A stretch of 64,000 bases of DNA from CAYUZU01 sp964448675 (GTDB taxonomy: Bacteria; Planctomycetota; Phycisphaerae; UBA1845; Fen-1342). A program made the position numbers and the translations under genes. The notes below the pieces were generated by a model. That model was not told the origin of the DNA. It ran no database searches and saw nothing but the letters and a program-made list of their open reading frames with translations. The stretch lies in the NCBI GenBank assembly GCA_964448675.1, contig CAYUZU010000018.1, positions 40,210-104,209 on the forward strand, written 5' to 3'. Positions 8,394-18,209 of the stretch are shown here, in pieces (the first letter of the stretch is position 1; the number at the start of each line of letters is the position of its first letter).

Positions 8394-9614
8394 CTAGCTG
8401 GACAGGAACGGGATCCGCTTCTTCCGCTTGGCGTCACCTCCCCCACCTTCGGCCGGGCCGGGCAGGTCGTCGCGATGCGCGATCGACTGGGCCATCTGCT
8501 CGAACGCCGCGCGCAGCTTGGATTTCGGGGCGTGCTCGAGCAGCGGCGCGCCGACGTTGACCGCGGTGCTGGCCGTCTTCCAGTCGTCGGGCAGGTACCA
8601 CTCGATCTTGCGGCCGAGCGTCGTCTCGACGTCGCCCGGTTCGAGATAGCCGGCGTCGCGGCCGAAGCGGTTGCACACCAGCCGCACCTGGTCGAGGTTG
8701 TAGCCCGAGCGGCCCAGCTCGCGCAGCAGGCGGTCGGTGTTGCGCACCGGCGGCACGAGCAGCTGCAGCGCGACGAGGTACATGTCGGTCATGGAGAATA
8801 CGGCTTGCGCCGAGGGGTCCATGCGCACGGGCCCGTCGACGACCACGAAGTCGTAATGCTCCAGCAGCGCGGCGAGCACGCCCGCGCATTGGGCAGCGCT
8901 GATGTGCTGCGCCTGCTCGATGTCGTGCGGGATCGCCAGCACATGCACCCCGAGCGGGTGCTTGACCATCACGCGCTCGATCATCTGGGCTTCGATGTGT
9001 TCCGGCGTGTCGCACAGTTCGGCGATGGTGTAGGTGGCCTGGGCGTCGAGGAACATCGCGACCTGGCCGAAGCGGAAGTCGAGATCGACCACCGCCACCT
9101 TGGGCTTCTCGCCACCCTCGGCCCAGTTGTCGATCTGGGCCAGCTCGACGGCGAGGTTGGTCGCGACGGTTGTCGCGCCGACGCCGCCGCACCCTGCCAC
9201 GACGGGGATCAGGCGGCCGGCGCGCTGGGCGCTGGGCGCTTCGCGGCCGATGCGGCGCAGGATATCGGTGAGCTGCTCGGGCGGGAACGGCTTCCAGAGG
9301 AACTCGCGCATGCCGGCGCGCATGGCGCGCATCACCAGCTCGGCGTCACGGTCCTCGGTCATGGCGATCGCCGCGAGGCGGTCCTTGCGCTCGTTGATCA
9401 GCGGCGCGATGACCTCCATCATGGCGTTGGGATTCGGGTCGAGATGCAGCAGCAGGACCTCGGCCGGGAACTGGCTGATGGCCTGGTTCAGCAGCACCGG
9501 CTCGTCGATCTCGGCGACGATCTTGACACCTTCGACGCTCAGCAGCAGAGCGCGCAGCTCGGGCCCCGCCTCTTCGTCCGCATTGACGACGATGACCCGT
9601 ACCGGCCTGCTCAC
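8394..9614 (-). CDS. tadZ: Tad pilus polar-localisation ATPase TadZ/CpaE
   Basis: This 406-residue protein has an N-terminal atypical receiver domain (PVRVIVVNADEEAGPELRAL) and a C-terminal ParA/MinD-type ATPase domain. TadZ/CpaE proteins place the pilus machine at the cell pole. The P-loop near residue 143 is GCGGVGATTVATN: the lysine of the usual GKT is Ala, a known feature of many CpaE proteins, so ATP turnover may be weak or absent. The GTG at 9614 is preferred over an upstream ATG at 9743 because GAAGGGAG precedes it and the receiver strand begins at once. Confidence 0.85.
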   Translation of the reverse strand: MSRPVRVIVVNADEEAGPELRALLLSVEGVKIVAEIDEPVLLNQAISQFPAEVLLLHLDPNPNAMMEVIAPLINERKDRLAAIAMTEDRDAELVMRAMRAGMREFLWKPFPPEQLTDILRRIGREAPSAQRAGRLIPVVAGCGGVGATTVATNLAVELAQIDNWAEGGEKPKVAVVDLDFRFGQVAMFLDAQATYTIAELCDTPEHIEAQMIERVMVKHPLGVHVLAIPHDIEQAQHISAAQCAGVLAALLEHYDFVVVDGPVRMDPSAQAVFSMTDMYLVALQLLVPPVRNTDRLLRELGRSGYNLDQVRLVCNRFGRDAGYLEPGDVETTLGRKIEWYLPDDWKTASTAVNVGAPLLEHAPKSKLRAAFEQMAQSIAHRDDLPGPAEGGGGDAKRKKRIPFLSS

Positions 9615-9784
9615 AGCCGTGTCGCTCCCTTCATGCAAAGGCCACAGGTGCCGGACCACGAGACAACGCCGCCCATGGCGGTACGTTGTCCGGTGATCGT
9701 CGGCACCTGCGGCCCATCGCTGTTGTCCCCAAAGGGCACGCACCGCGCCGTGGCGGCACGCGCCCGCGAATGCACCTCTGTCAA

Positions 9785-11626
9785 CTACTCAATCAGCGTC
9801 ACGGGACGCTTGCCACCGAGCTTGCGGAAGATGTCCTGGAGCTCGGCGTGATACTCCAGCGGATTGCCCTCGGCGTGGAAGTGCTCGCCGTTGGCCAGTT
9901 CGGCGATTTCCGCCATGAGGTTCTCGTCGGCGCCGTAGCCGACGCTGACGGTGTAGATCCGCATGTTGTTCTTGGCGGCAATCCGCGCCATGTCCTCGGC
10001 GTACTCGCTGTTGTTGCTCCAGTACTCCGGATTGTTTTCCGGCGGATCCAGCTCGTCGATGTCGGCGAGGCTGCTGCGGTCGTCCCTGCGGTTGGGCACA
10101 CCGTCCGACATCAGCACGATCACCTTGGCGGCGGCCGACCGCGCGTTCTCGCCGTACTGCAGGTGGTGGATCGCCTGGAAGAGACCGCCACCGATGTTCG
10201 TGTACAGGTCGTTGTGGCCGGCCTGGTACAGGTACAGCTTGTTGGACGGGTTCCAGATGTTCTCGGACAGGTCCTCGGCGTGCCAGCCGTGCCCGGTGTA
10301 GAGCTCCAGCGACATGCGGTCGAGGCTGTCCTGGTCGTAGATCGCCTCGGTCAGTGCATAGACCGCGTCCTTGACGGCGCGCAGCGGCTGCTGCGGCGTG
10401 CGCCACAGGATGGTCGACAGTTGCCCGCCATCCTCGTAATAAGGCGCGTCCATGCAGAGGAAGTTGACCAGGCTCTTCGGGCCGTAGTAGTAGCGGAACG
10501 TCACGTACGAGCCGTTGCCCTGCTGGTAGTGGATGAAGTCCTTCCAATCCCAGCCGACGGCATAGTCCGGTGCCGCAGCCCAGGTGACTTCCCAGTCTTC
10601 CACCTTGCTGTCACCGTCACCACCACCCGGGAAGGCCGGCGGCGTGCCGCCATCCGTGATGCCGCTGCGCCACTCGGCCAGGCCGAGCAGCACGCCGCAG
10701 CGGTTCCGGAACGCGCCCCAGTCGCTGTCGTTGCCGGAATAGCACAGCGACTCGATTTCCGAGTTGTTGTAGCCGGTGGCGGCCAGCTTGGAATCCAGCG
10801 CCGATTCGTTGGTAGTGTAGTAGCGCCGGATGTACCACATGCCGGAATCGCTCGATGCGCTGTACAAACCCGGCGTGAGCGGGTCGCCCCAGCTGGTCAT
10901 GTAGCCATACGCCGGCCCGGAGTAACCTTCGTACTCGGTCTGGTCGATGGTCGACGCGCTGGCCGGGATGTAGGGCTTGGACGGCTCGGGCACGTTCCAG
11001 TCGAGCGTGCACCAGACATCGCGCGCGTTGGCGTAGCCGCCGTCGCCGCGGTTCCAGTCCATCAGCGAACTGTCGTAGAGCATCGAACGCGACAGGTCGA
11101 TCACGACCGCGATGTCGCGCGGCACCAGCACCGCCGCGGCCTCGGCCTTGAGGGTCTGGTAGCTGAAGCCCAGCACCGGCGCGAAGGTCAGCGGAACGCT
11201 GACGCCCGGCGGCGCATTGGGATCCTCGTAGTCAAGGTGCTGCAGCGTGACGTGGATCGCATCCCAGCGATCCGGATGCTCCTCGAAATGGAAGCGATCG
11301 TCGTCGCCGAGCACGGCCTGCCCGAACTTGACGTCCTCGGGGTAGATCTTCGGCGTGAGGCCGAGGATCTTGTTCAACCCCGCGTAGTGGTCGGCCGCGT
11401 CGATCGCCGCCGCCTGCACATCACCATCGCCGGCCAGCTCGGCCGCGCCGGCCAGGGCCGCGGCGTCTGCCGACACCTGCAGCTCGGCCTGCGCCGTGTA
11501 GAGCGCACCGATGTCCACCGCCAGGGCCACCATGCCCAGCATGACGGTCAGGGTGACGCCCACCTGGACCGCCACGACTGCCCGTCGCCGGTTCCTGTTC
11601 ATTCTTTTCAACAACGTGCCTTGCAT
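9785..11626 (-). CDS. tadG: TadG-like pilus assembly protein with von Willebrand A domain
   Basis: A 613-residue protein. The N-terminal TadE/TadG-type membrane helix (VAVQVGVTLTVMLGMVALAVD) leads into the TadG motif ALYTAQAELQVSADAAALAG. A vWA domain begins near residue 170, with MIDAS DLSRS, and VLMSDGVPNRRDD further on. Family members are surface or periplasmic minor components of the Tad system. The ATG at 11626 carries a GGAGGTG seven bases upstream. The frame extends 76 codons further but without a site. Large Tyr/Trp/Asn-rich insertions in the vWA region make it longer than a plain TadG. Confidence 0.85.
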   Translation of the reverse strand: MQGTLLKRMNRNRRRAVVAVQVGVTLTVMLGMVALAVDIGALYTAQAELQVSADAAALAGAAELAGDGDVQAAAIDAADHYAGLNKILGLTPKIYPEDVKFGQAVLGDDDRFHFEEHPDRWDAIHVTLQHLDYEDPNAPPGVSVPLTFAPVLGFSYQTLKAEAAAVLVPRDIAVVIDLSRSMLYDSSLMDWNRGDGGYANARDVWCTLDWNVPEPSKPYIPASASTIDQTEYEGYSGPAYGYMTSWGDPLTPGLYSASSDSGMWYIRRYYTTNESALDSKLAATGYNNSEIESLCYSGNDSDWGAFRNRCGVLLGLAEWRSGITDGGTPPAFPGGGDGDSKVEDWEVTWAAAPDYAVGWDWKDFIHYQQGNGSYVTFRYYYGPKSLVNFLCMDAPYYEDGGQLSTILWRTPQQPLRAVKDAVYALTEAIYDQDSLDRMSLELYTGHGWHAEDLSENIWNPSNKLYLYQAGHNDLYTNIGGGLFQAIHHLQYGENARSAAAKVIVLMSDGVPNRRDDRSSLADIDELDPPENNPEYWSNNSEYAEDMARIAAKNNMRIYTVSVGYGADENLMAEIAELANGEHFHAEGNPLEYHAELQDIFRKLGGKRPVTLIE

Positions 11627-11853
11627 CTTTCGCACCTCCGCAGTTCCCCGAACCTCTCTGAGCGAGTCCAAACAACGTCCCGATGGAAGCCGGTCCCTTG
11701 TCTTCAACGGCTGTGTGGCCCGTCGCGCGCATGCCGCGGTCGGGGCCCAGGCATCGGCGGGTGCCCCAGCACGGTTGTTGGTCCGTTGCGCGGCGGCGCT
11801 GTGCCGTTGCCGCGCCGGCGTCCCGGTCAGGTTGTCGAACCCGGTGCGCCGCA

Positions 11854-13389
11854 CTACATACCCTCACTGCCGCCGGCGGGCCCGATCGGGCCGCGCAGGC
11901 GCATGGCCGTCGGCGGGCTGGTCGACGCCGGCACCGCACGACTGACCTGTCCCAGGGGGGCGCTGGCGCTGTCGGCACCGCCGCCCGCACCGTGAATTCT
12001 GCCCAGCATGAAGAGCTCCCAGTCGTTCGGCGGCACGTCCTTGCCGCCCGCCACGTACCCGACCTGGTCGGGGTTGAGCGGGGCGACGAGTTCGGGCGTG
12101 ACGAGGACGACCAGCTCGCTCTCTTCCTGCTGATACTCGACCGAGCGGAACAGGGCGCCCAGCACCGGCAGGTCACCCAGCGCCGGCACGCGGCTGGTCA
12201 CCGCACGGGTGCGGTCACTCAGCAGGCCGCCGATGGCGAACGTCTGCCCCGGGCCCAGTTCGACGGTGGTCGAAACGCGGCGTGACGAGAGGCCGGGCAC
12301 GACATAGCCGGCGATCTGAACCGCGTTGGTGAAGTCGGGTTCGCTGACCTCGGGCGCCACCTTCAGGTGAATGGTGTCGGGCCCCAGCACGGTCGGGGTG
12401 AAGTTCAGCCGCACGCCGAACTCACGGAACTCGACCGAGATGCCGTCTTCGTCGGGCACGGGCACCGGAAACTCGCCGCCGGCGAGGAACGTTGCCGCTT
12501 CGCCGCTGACGGTGACGACGTTCGGCTCGGCCAGCACGTGGAGCAGGCCGTTCTCGCGCAGGGCGCGGATGAAGATCTGCATCTGCACCTGCGGGAAGCC
12601 GACCGCCAGCGTGGGCGAGGCGGTCAGGTCCATGCTGCCGGTGACGAACGGGATCGTGTCGGTGGCCGACACGCCGTTGGTGCCGCTGATGCTGACGGGG
12701 TTGATCCCGCCGAGGTTGTTGACGAAGTTGGCGCTGGGGAAGTCGTCGCCGGCCATCCAGCCGTTGAAGCCGAGCTGGCGCGTGGCGCTGCGATTGACCT
12801 CGGCGACGGTGACGCGCAGCATGACCTGCTGGACGCCGGCCACCTGGACCTGGTTGATGACGCGCTTGGAGTAGATCTCGGCGATCTGCAGGATGCGCTC
12901 GGCCGACTGGATGTCGGGCACCTTGCCGGTCAGCACGACGGTGTCGAGCATGCCCTGCGCCTTGACGGTGGCGCGCGGGACCGCCTGCTCGATGCTCATC
13001 TGCAGCCGGGCCAGGTCGAGGTCGACCGCGACGGTGAACATCCGCTGCTGGCCGCCGTCCACCCTGACCGTCAGCTGCGTCGTGCCGTAGGACCGGCCAT
13101 CGACGAGGATCTGCTTGGGCGAGGTGGGCGTCACGTCGGCAATCTGCGGGTTGGCCACGTGCACCTCGCGCACGGGGACGTTGAAGTCCACCAGCACACC
13201 CTGGTTGACGGGCACGGTGATCAGCTGGCCGGACGTCTTGGCCTCGGTCACCGTGAACTCGACCTCGACGGCGTCGCCCTCCTGGGCCATGGCGACGGGC
13301 GACGCGATCGTCAACATCACCCCCAATACCCCTGCAACTCCCCAGAGGCATCCGCGGCGAATCTCGATGGTGTTGAACTGTACGCTCAT
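11854..13389 (-). CDS. rcpA: Tad outer-membrane secretin RcpA/CpaC
   Basis: This 511-residue secretin forms the outer-membrane pore for Flp pili. In order it has a signal peptide (GVAGVLGVMLTIASPVAMAQ), the pilus-type N domain (VNQGVLVDFNVPVREVHVAN), a BON-like domain around 150-210 (VVLTGKVPDIQSAERI), and the C-terminal secretin domain ending with RVPALGDLPVLGALF and SELVVLVTPELVAPL. The ATG at 13389 overlaps the cpaB stop, which suggests translational coupling. An upstream extension of 64 codons lies antisense in neighbouring coding sequence and is not used. Confidence 0.9.
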   Translation of the reverse strand: MSVQFNTIEIRRGCLWGVAGVLGVMLTIASPVAMAQEGDAVEVEFTVTEAKTSGQLITVPVNQGVLVDFNVPVREVHVANPQIADVTPTSPKQILVDGRSYGTTQLTVRVDGGQQRMFTVAVDLDLARLQMSIEQAVPRATVKAQGMLDTVVLTGKVPDIQSAERILQIAEIYSKRVINQVQVAGVQQVMLRVTVAEVNRSATRQLGFNGWMAGDDFPSANFVNNLGGINPVSISGTNGVSATDTIPFVTGSMDLTASPTLAVGFPQVQMQIFIRALRENGLLHVLAEPNVVTVSGEAATFLAGGEFPVPVPDEDGISVEFREFGVRLNFTPTVLGPDTIHLKVAPEVSEPDFTNAVQIAGYVVPGLSSRRVSTTVELGPGQTFAIGGLLSDRTRAVTSRVPALGDLPVLGALFRSVEYQQEESELVVLVTPELVAPLNPDQVGYVAGGKDVPPNDWELFMLGRIHGAGGGADSASAPLGQVSRAVPASTSPPTAMRLRGPIGPAGGSEGM

Positions 13390-14708
13390 TCCTGGGGCTC
13401 CTTGGGCACCGTCTGTTCTGAATCCTGACCCGCATCGTTCGCGGCCTGCAGCTGCTGGGCCGTCTCCGGCGACTGCTGCAGAAACCGGCTCATGCCCTGG
13501 CGAACCATGTTCTGGATGTCCGGGGTCCACGCGCTTTGCCACATCGAGCGCGCCAATGAACCACCCGGCATCTTCGCCCACAGCTCCTGCTGGGCCTGCT
13601 CAAACTCGACGTAGGCATCGTCGAGCAGAATCTGCATTTCGTCCGGCGTCAGGGCCTGCTCGGCCTGCGCCGTCGGCGCACCGCCGGCCGGCGGCTGAAC
13701 CGGATCGCTTCCCGGCGCCGGCAGCGCGTGCGGTGACATCGACATCCCCGCAGGTGGCATGGAGTTCAATTGCCACCGGTCGTCCGAGCGGGCACTGCGG
13801 TCATTGTTCTCGATGACGACGCCCTGCTCGTTGAACTGCACGCGCTCCTTGCCGTCCGGCCGCACGACGCTCATGGTCCAGGGCTCGGCCTTCGCGGCCG
13901 GCGCCACGGCGACTGGCTGCCGCACGATCGTCGTCGGGGTCGGGCGCGGAGCCGGGGTCGGCGCGTCGTCGTCCTGCTCGCCGGTGAGTTCCGACATGCT
14001 GACGAACGTGTTCTCGTTCGATTGGGGACGGCCGCCGTCCTCGTCATTGCGCAGCGACAGCTTGATGCGGCCCTTCTGCTCGGTGAGCAGCAGCTTGGGC
14101 GGATCATCGGGCTTGACGAGCAGGGTCACGGCCCGGACCTTGCGGCTCGATCGGCGCCCGCCCTCTTCTTCCGTCTGAACCGGGCTGACGCGCGGCCCGA
14201 CCGCTGCCACCTCGACGTTCTCGAGGATGGTGCGGGCGATGGTCTCGTTGCGGCCCTGGTTGTTGCGGATGGTGAACGATCCGATCACGTCGACGAAGCA
14301 GCCGGGCTCGAGGTGATAGTCGACACCCGAGCCGGCGTCGATCTGCACGGCCACGGCGCGGTAGCCGGGCTTGACGATCAGGCCCTGGCGCGCACCGGGC
14401 GGCAGCAGCATCTCGTTGAGAATCGGCAGGCCGGCGGGCGCGTCGAGACGCGGCACGCGACCGACCAGCTCGTCTTTCTTCTGCACGGCGCCGGGCGGCA
14501 TCATGCCGGCGGGCCAGCGCAGCGGCTGAATCATTTCCTCGGTGATGTAGGTGCCGCGCGGGATATCGGTCGTGGCCGACCAGATCTCAGCGTGCTCAAC
14601 GGGTCGCTGCGCACCCCGGGCGTTCTTCAACGTGTTGAAGCCCATCCAGAGCGCAAAGCCGCCGATGCCGAGACCGGCCACCAGCGGTATCAGTGCTTTC
14701 CCGTTCAT
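13386..14708 (-). CDS. cpaB: Flp pilus assembly protein CpaB/RcpC
   Basis: A 440-residue CpaB/RcpC protein. The N-terminal membrane anchor is ALIPLVAGLGIGGFALWMGF. The SAF domain follows (ARDIPRGTYI-like segment TTDIPRGTYITEEMI), then the RcpC domain (GYRAVAVQIDAGSGVDYHLEPG and a conserved VTLLVKPDDPPKLLLTEQKG). The last 200 residues are Pro/Gln-rich and low in complexity, longer than in typical CpaB. CpaB acts in the periplasm with the secretin, and the two genes overlap by four bases. Confidence 0.9.
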   Translation of the reverse strand: MNGKALIPLVAGLGIGGFALWMGFNTLKNARGAQRPVEHAEIWSATTDIPRGTYITEEMIQPLRWPAGMMPPGAVQKKDELVGRVPRLDAPAGLPILNEMLLPPGARQGLIVKPGYRAVAVQIDAGSGVDYHLEPGCFVDVIGSFTIRNNQGRNETIARTILENVEVAAVGPRVSPVQTEEEGGRRSSRKVRAVTLLVKPDDPPKLLLTEQKGRIKLSLRNDEDGGRPQSNENTFVSMSELTGEQDDDAPTPAPRPTPTTIVRQPVAVAPAAKAEPWTMSVVRPDGKERVQFNEQGVVIENNDRSARSDDRWQLNSMPPAGMSMSPHALPAPGSDPVQPPAGGAPTAQAEQALTPDEMQILLDDAYVEFEQAQQELWAKMPGGSLARSMWQSAWTPDIQNMVRQGMSRFLQQSPETAQQLQAANDAGQDSEQTVPKEPQE

Positions 14709-14842
14709 GATCGTCCTTCCTTGTCCACACCGTCAGCACGCGTTCAGGGGGCGTTGCCCCGGGCGCGCTCGGGCCGAAAGACTCGGGCGTCACGCGACGC
14801 CACCACTGTTGCTTCCAACCCTTCCCGCCGGCGCCAGCCCTC

Positions 14843-15277
14843 TTAGCTGGAGCCCTGGTCCATCCCTTCCTTTCTCATCGAGCAAGTAGCCGACATGTTG
14901 AAGTTCCCGAAATCGAAGAAGTCGCCCGTGAGGGTGACCTCCGAGAACGGGATGGTGACCGTGACGATCTCGGTCACGCCGCCGTCGGCCCCGTGCGTGA
15001 TCTCGACGCTGATGGCGTCGGCCAGGCCCATCGGGTCGAAGTAGTCGGCCACGCGGCTGCGAATGTCGGCGTCATGGTCCTCGGTCGCCTCGCCCGGCAT
15101 GGAGGCCATGCGGGCCCCTTCGCGGGCGGCGTTGACCAGGCCCTGGCGGACCGTAAAGGCCCAGCCGAACTCGATGATTCCGAAAATCAGCGCGAGGATC
15201 AGCGGCAGCAGGATGGCCAGTTCGACCGTCGCGCCGCCGCGTCTGCGCTGCCGCAATTGCTTCCTTCTCGCCCTCAT
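14843..15277 (-). CDS. tadE: TadE-like pseudopilin
   Basis: A 144-residue TadE family protein. It has a basic N-terminus (MRARRKQLRQRRRGG) and the family motif GATVELAILLPLILALIFGI, a prepilin-like helix with the Glu at +5, followed by GLVNAAREGARMAS. TadE pseudopilins are processed by the TadV peptidase and help initiate Flp pili. The ATG at 15277 overlaps the tadV stop (TGATG). A long antisense-looking extension upstream of this ATG was rejected. Confidence 0.87.
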   Translation of the reverse strand: MRARRKQLRQRRRGGATVELAILLPLILALIFGIIEFGWAFTVRQGLVNAAREGARMASMPGEATEDHDADIRSRVADYFDPMGLADAISVEITHGADGGVTEIVTVTIPFSEVTLTGDFFDFGNFNMSATCSMRKEGMDQGSS

Positions 15278-15843
15278 CACAGCCAACCTCCAACGTAGTA
15301 GGTGACCAACACGCCGATCGTGCCGGCCGTCAGTGGCACGCCATAAGGCAGAAGCTGGCTCGTGGTCCCGAACGTGCGCGCCCCGCCGAACTCGCCGAAG
15401 GCGGTTTCGGCACGGCGTAGTTTGGTCATGATGGTCTGCATGTTGGCATAGGCATGCAGCGTGCGGCCGGTAGAGACAATCATGATGATGGCCGTGATGC
15501 CGCCGATAATGGCGCCCGCCGCAAAGCTCAGCAGCGTGAGCCAGGGGCCGAGCCAGCAGCCGATGGCCGCCATGAGCTTGACGTCCCCGGCGCCCATGCC
15601 GTGCATGAGCCACGGGACGATCAGCACGCCGAAACCGGCTGCGAGCCCGAGCAGGCCCCAGCCGACGCCGCCGCCGCCTTCCGCGTACCACCCATAAAAC
15701 AGGCCCTGGCAAGCCAGGCCGGCGGCCGCGATTGTGGCGTTGAGCCAGTTGGGTACGCGGCGCTGGGCGTAGTCGATCCAGGAGGCATAGAGGATGCCGG
15801 GAACGAGCAACGCCAACGTGATTTCCCAGTAACCGATATTCAT
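15277..15843 (-). CDS. tadV: prepilin peptidase TadV/CpaA (A24 family)
   Basis: A 188-residue integral membrane aspartyl protease that cleaves the leader of Flp and TadE prepilins. The two catalytic aspartates are visible: one in SWIDYAQRRVPN (about residue 24) and one in the GXGD motif HGMGAGDVKLMAAIG (about residue 86). Six hydrophobic segments are evident. It is short, without the N-methylase domain of PilD, as is typical of TadV. It lies between flp and tadE. Confidence 0.9.
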   Translation of the reverse strand: MNIGYWEITLALLVPGILYASWIDYAQRRVPNWLNATIAAAGLACQGLFYGWYAEGGGGVGWGLLGLAAGFGVLIVPWLMHGMGAGDVKLMAAIGCWLGPWLTLLSFAAGAIIGGITAIIMIVSTGRTLHAYANMQTIMTKLRRAETAFGEFGGARTFGTTSQLLPYGVPLTAGTIGVLVTYYVGGWL

Positions 15844-16019
15844 GAGTTCTCAGCCTGTCGCGTCGTGTCGTTTGTCGCTCTCGTGCCCGGTAAACGGGAT
15901 CCCTTCTTTCATCGGACGTTCGGGGGGCACTCGCCAGAAAGAGGAGCGGCGGTCACCGCAGGAAGCGATGCCGCCGCCCGATTTCCCTTCAGTCGAGACG
16001 ACTGCGCCGCCGCCTACGT

Positions 16020-16208
16020 TTAGCTACCGCCACCCTGACCCAGCGTACCGGCCACACTGTTGAACATGTTCGTGACACCGGTACCGACCAGCGTGATCGC
16101 GCCAACGGCCACCACGATGATCAGGGCGAGCATGACCGCATACTCAGTCGCGGTCGGGCCATCTTCGTTTACCAGAAAAGCCTTGCAACGAGAAACCAAC
16201 GCGTTCAT
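16020..16208 (-). CDS. flp: Flp-type pilin
   Basis: This 62-residue major pilin has the Flp signature. The leader ends in EDG, then PTATEYAVMLALIIVVAVG, where cleavage would fall after the Gly and leave the Glu-Tyr pair at +5/+6. A hydrophobic helix and a Gly-rich tail follow. ATG 16208 has AAAGGAAG just upstream. The frame stays open further upstream but lacks a site. It is the first gene of the tad operon; the gap to tadV (176 bases) may allow higher pilin expression. Confidence 0.9.
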   Translation of the reverse strand: MNALVSRCKAFLVNEDGPTATEYAVMLALIIVVAVGAITLVGTGVTNMFNSVAGTLGQGGGS

Positions 16209-16566
16209 TGATCTTCCTTTCTTTCGCACCTGAAGCGACCCGCAGGCCGCTGATTCTCTGGCGCCGCCTCCGTGCGACTGAAAACCACACTTCTCCTCTC
16301 CAGAAAGCACGACCGGGGCCAACCCGTCCGTACCTTGTTGCCCTCTTTGGAGCCTCTTGGGCTTCCCCCAGGGCCGCTGCCGCCGACAGCGTGCCCGGTT
16401 GCGACCGCCGTCTGGCGTGCAACCTATGTAAAAGTCCAAAATGTTTGATCTGTGAGCAAACGAAGTTGTGAATTTGGGTAAAGAAATCTCGTGACACAAA
16501 GCGAAGACGGATGGCGATCTGGCCGATGACACCGCGGCATGCCCCGCCCCCGCTGCGCCTGCCGCG
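16209..16566. other. flp upstream region
   Basis: This 358-base gap between aroDE and flp has a locally AT-rich part near 16430-16500. It probably contains the tad operon promoter. No -35/-10 pair or sigma-54 site could be fixed with confidence. Confidence 0.4.
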
Positions 16567-18132
16567 CTACCCCGTGATGAAGCGAGCTTTTCCCGGACCG
16601 TGCCACAGCGCCATCTGAGCGGCCGCCTGTCGGATAAACATCGTGTTCCCTGTCACGACTTCGCATCCCGCCGCCGCAGCGTCCTGTAACAACTGCGTCT
16701 GCGGCGGACGGTAGATCGTGTCGAAAACCACCGCCACGTTGTGCAGTGCAGCGGCCGGCATCGGCGACGCGTCGACCTGCGGCCACAAGCCCACCGATGT
16801 ACAGTTTATGAGAACATCGCCCGTGAATTGCCCACGTTCACACCACGCGCGCTGCGCGCAGCCAAACTCGTCAGCAAGCGTTCGGGCACGCTCGGCGGTG
16901 CGGTTAAACAGGGTAATCTCGCAGCCCTGCTCGCAAAGCCCCGCCACCACCGCCCGGGCCACGCCGCCGGCGCCGAGCACCGCCACGCGCAGGCCGTGCC
17001 ACGCGCGCCCGCGGCCCAGCCGCGTGGTGCGCAAGGCGTCGAGCGCGCCGCCGACATCCGTGTTGTCCGCCAGCCACACGCCGTCGGCGCGCCGCTGGAG
17101 CGTGTTGGCGGCCCCGCAGCGCCGGGCCAGCGGCGTCACCACGCCGCCCGTCTGCTCGACCCAGCGCAGTGCGTCTTCCTTGTGCGGGAGGGTGACGCTG
17201 AGTCCGGTAATGTGCAAGTCGCGCCCCTGCTCAGACAGGTTCATAAAGGCGGCGAAAGCGGCGGCGTCCGGTGCGACAGGCAAAGGCAGATAAACGGCGT
17301 CGATGCCCGCGCGTCGCAATGCCGCGTTGTGCAGCTCGGGGCTCTGCGAGTGCGACACCGGCCAGCCGACAACGCCGAAGACGCGGGCCGCGGCGGTGAG
17401 CTCATCCCAGCGGTAGAGATCGCGCAGCGTGGCGATGTCGGGCTGTCCGGGGGCGGAGGCCCGGTCGGCGTGGACCGTGGCAAAAGTGAGGAATGCGCCG
17501 AACTTGCGCGCCAGCACGCGGGTGGCGACCCCGGCCTCCCCCATCGCCAGTCCGATCACATCGCGCGTCGCCGCGTGCGGTCGCATGGCGGCCAGTACGC
17601 GGAACGCGTCGCTGCTGTCACGGGCGCTGAAGACGGCCTTGAGCACGTCGGCCTCGGAACGGGCCAGGCGATCGAAGACCGCCGCCACGTCGGCAGGCGT
17701 CCGCGCGAAATCGTGGTGCGAGAGAATCAGCCGGGTGCACTGCCCGTCGCGGGAAGCATCTGTTGATGAGTGTTGTCCCGCGGGGATCCGATAAGCGGCG
17801 GCGAGCGTTCGGCGCAAGTCGTCATTCGCTGTCCAGCGCGCGTGTTCGACATCGATCAGCGCCGGGCGGTGTCTTGCCAGGCGTGTGAACAAGGCGGCCC
17901 GCTCGACATCGTCATTCTGCCATGCCCCCCCTTCGTCGGCGGTGCGAATCGTGAGGATGACAGGAATCGCCGGCGGCCCCGCCAGAAACCGCTCGACGGC
18001 ATCGATGTCGCCGATCTGGTCAACGCGCAGCTCGACAAGGTCGGCACCGGCAACGCGCGCCGCGTCAGCCTGCTGCGCCAGCGATGGTGTGGCGGTAACG
18101 AGTGGAACAGCGATGCGAGTCTGTGACGACAA
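16567..18132 (-). CDS. aroDE: fused 3-dehydroquinate dehydratase (type I)-shikimate dehydrogenase
   Basis: A 521-residue bifunctional enzyme for two successive steps of the shikimate pathway. The N-terminal type I dehydroquinase (residues about 1-225) shows IAVPLVTATPS, DLVELRVDQI, the catalytic-region SHHDF and the Schiff-base lysine in DVLKAVFSA. The C-terminal shikimate dehydrogenase (about 254-521) shows VFGVVGWPVSHSQSPELHNA, the catalytic lysine in SVTLPHK, NTDVGG and the NADP fold GAGGVARAVVAGL. I chose a TTG at 18132 with GGAG seven bases upstream. An in-frame ATG at 18300 would add 56 low-complexity residues and overlap the upstream gene. Fusions of this type are known in plants and some planctomycetes and chlamydiae. 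Confidence 0.87.
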   Translation of the reverse strand: MSSQTRIAVPLVTATPSLAQQADAARVAGADLVELRVDQIGDIDAVERFLAGPPAIPVILTIRTADEGGAWQNDDVERAALFTRLARHRPALIDVEHARWTANDDLRRTLAAAYRIPAGQHSSTDASRDGQCTRLILSHHDFARTPADVAAVFDRLARSEADVLKAVFSARDSSDAFRVLAAMRPHAATRDVIGLAMGEAGVATRVLARKFGAFLTFATVHADRASAPGQPDIATLRDLYRWDELTAAARVFGVVGWPVSHSQSPELHNAALRRAGIDAVYLPLPVAPDAAAFAAFMNLSEQGRDLHITGLSVTLPHKEDALRWVEQTGGVVTPLARRCGAANTLQRRADGVWLADNTDVGGALDALRTTRLGRGRAWHGLRVAVLGAGGVARAVVAGLCEQGCEITLFNRTAERARTLADEFGCAQRAWCERGQFTGDVLINCTSVGLWPQVDASPMPAAALHNVAVVFDTIYRPPQTQLLQDAAAAGCEVVTGNTMFIRQAAAQMALWHGPGKARFITG

Positions 18133-18209
18133 ACCGGGCTCCGGCGCGACGACGGCCAGCGAGGATCCGCGCTCGGCGCATTGTCGACGGTCCGCGAGCG
18201 TTTTCCAAG

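Noticed and set aside
4804..8397. 1197-codon plus-strand frame across tadC, tadB and tadA
   Set aside because: It is antisense to three well-supported tad genes, rich in His/Gln/Gly and without any domain motif.
16400..16500. Sigma-54 promoter (TTGGAC ... TTGCA) before flp
   Set aside because: The GG and GC elements are 15 bases apart instead of 10, so the spacing is wrong.
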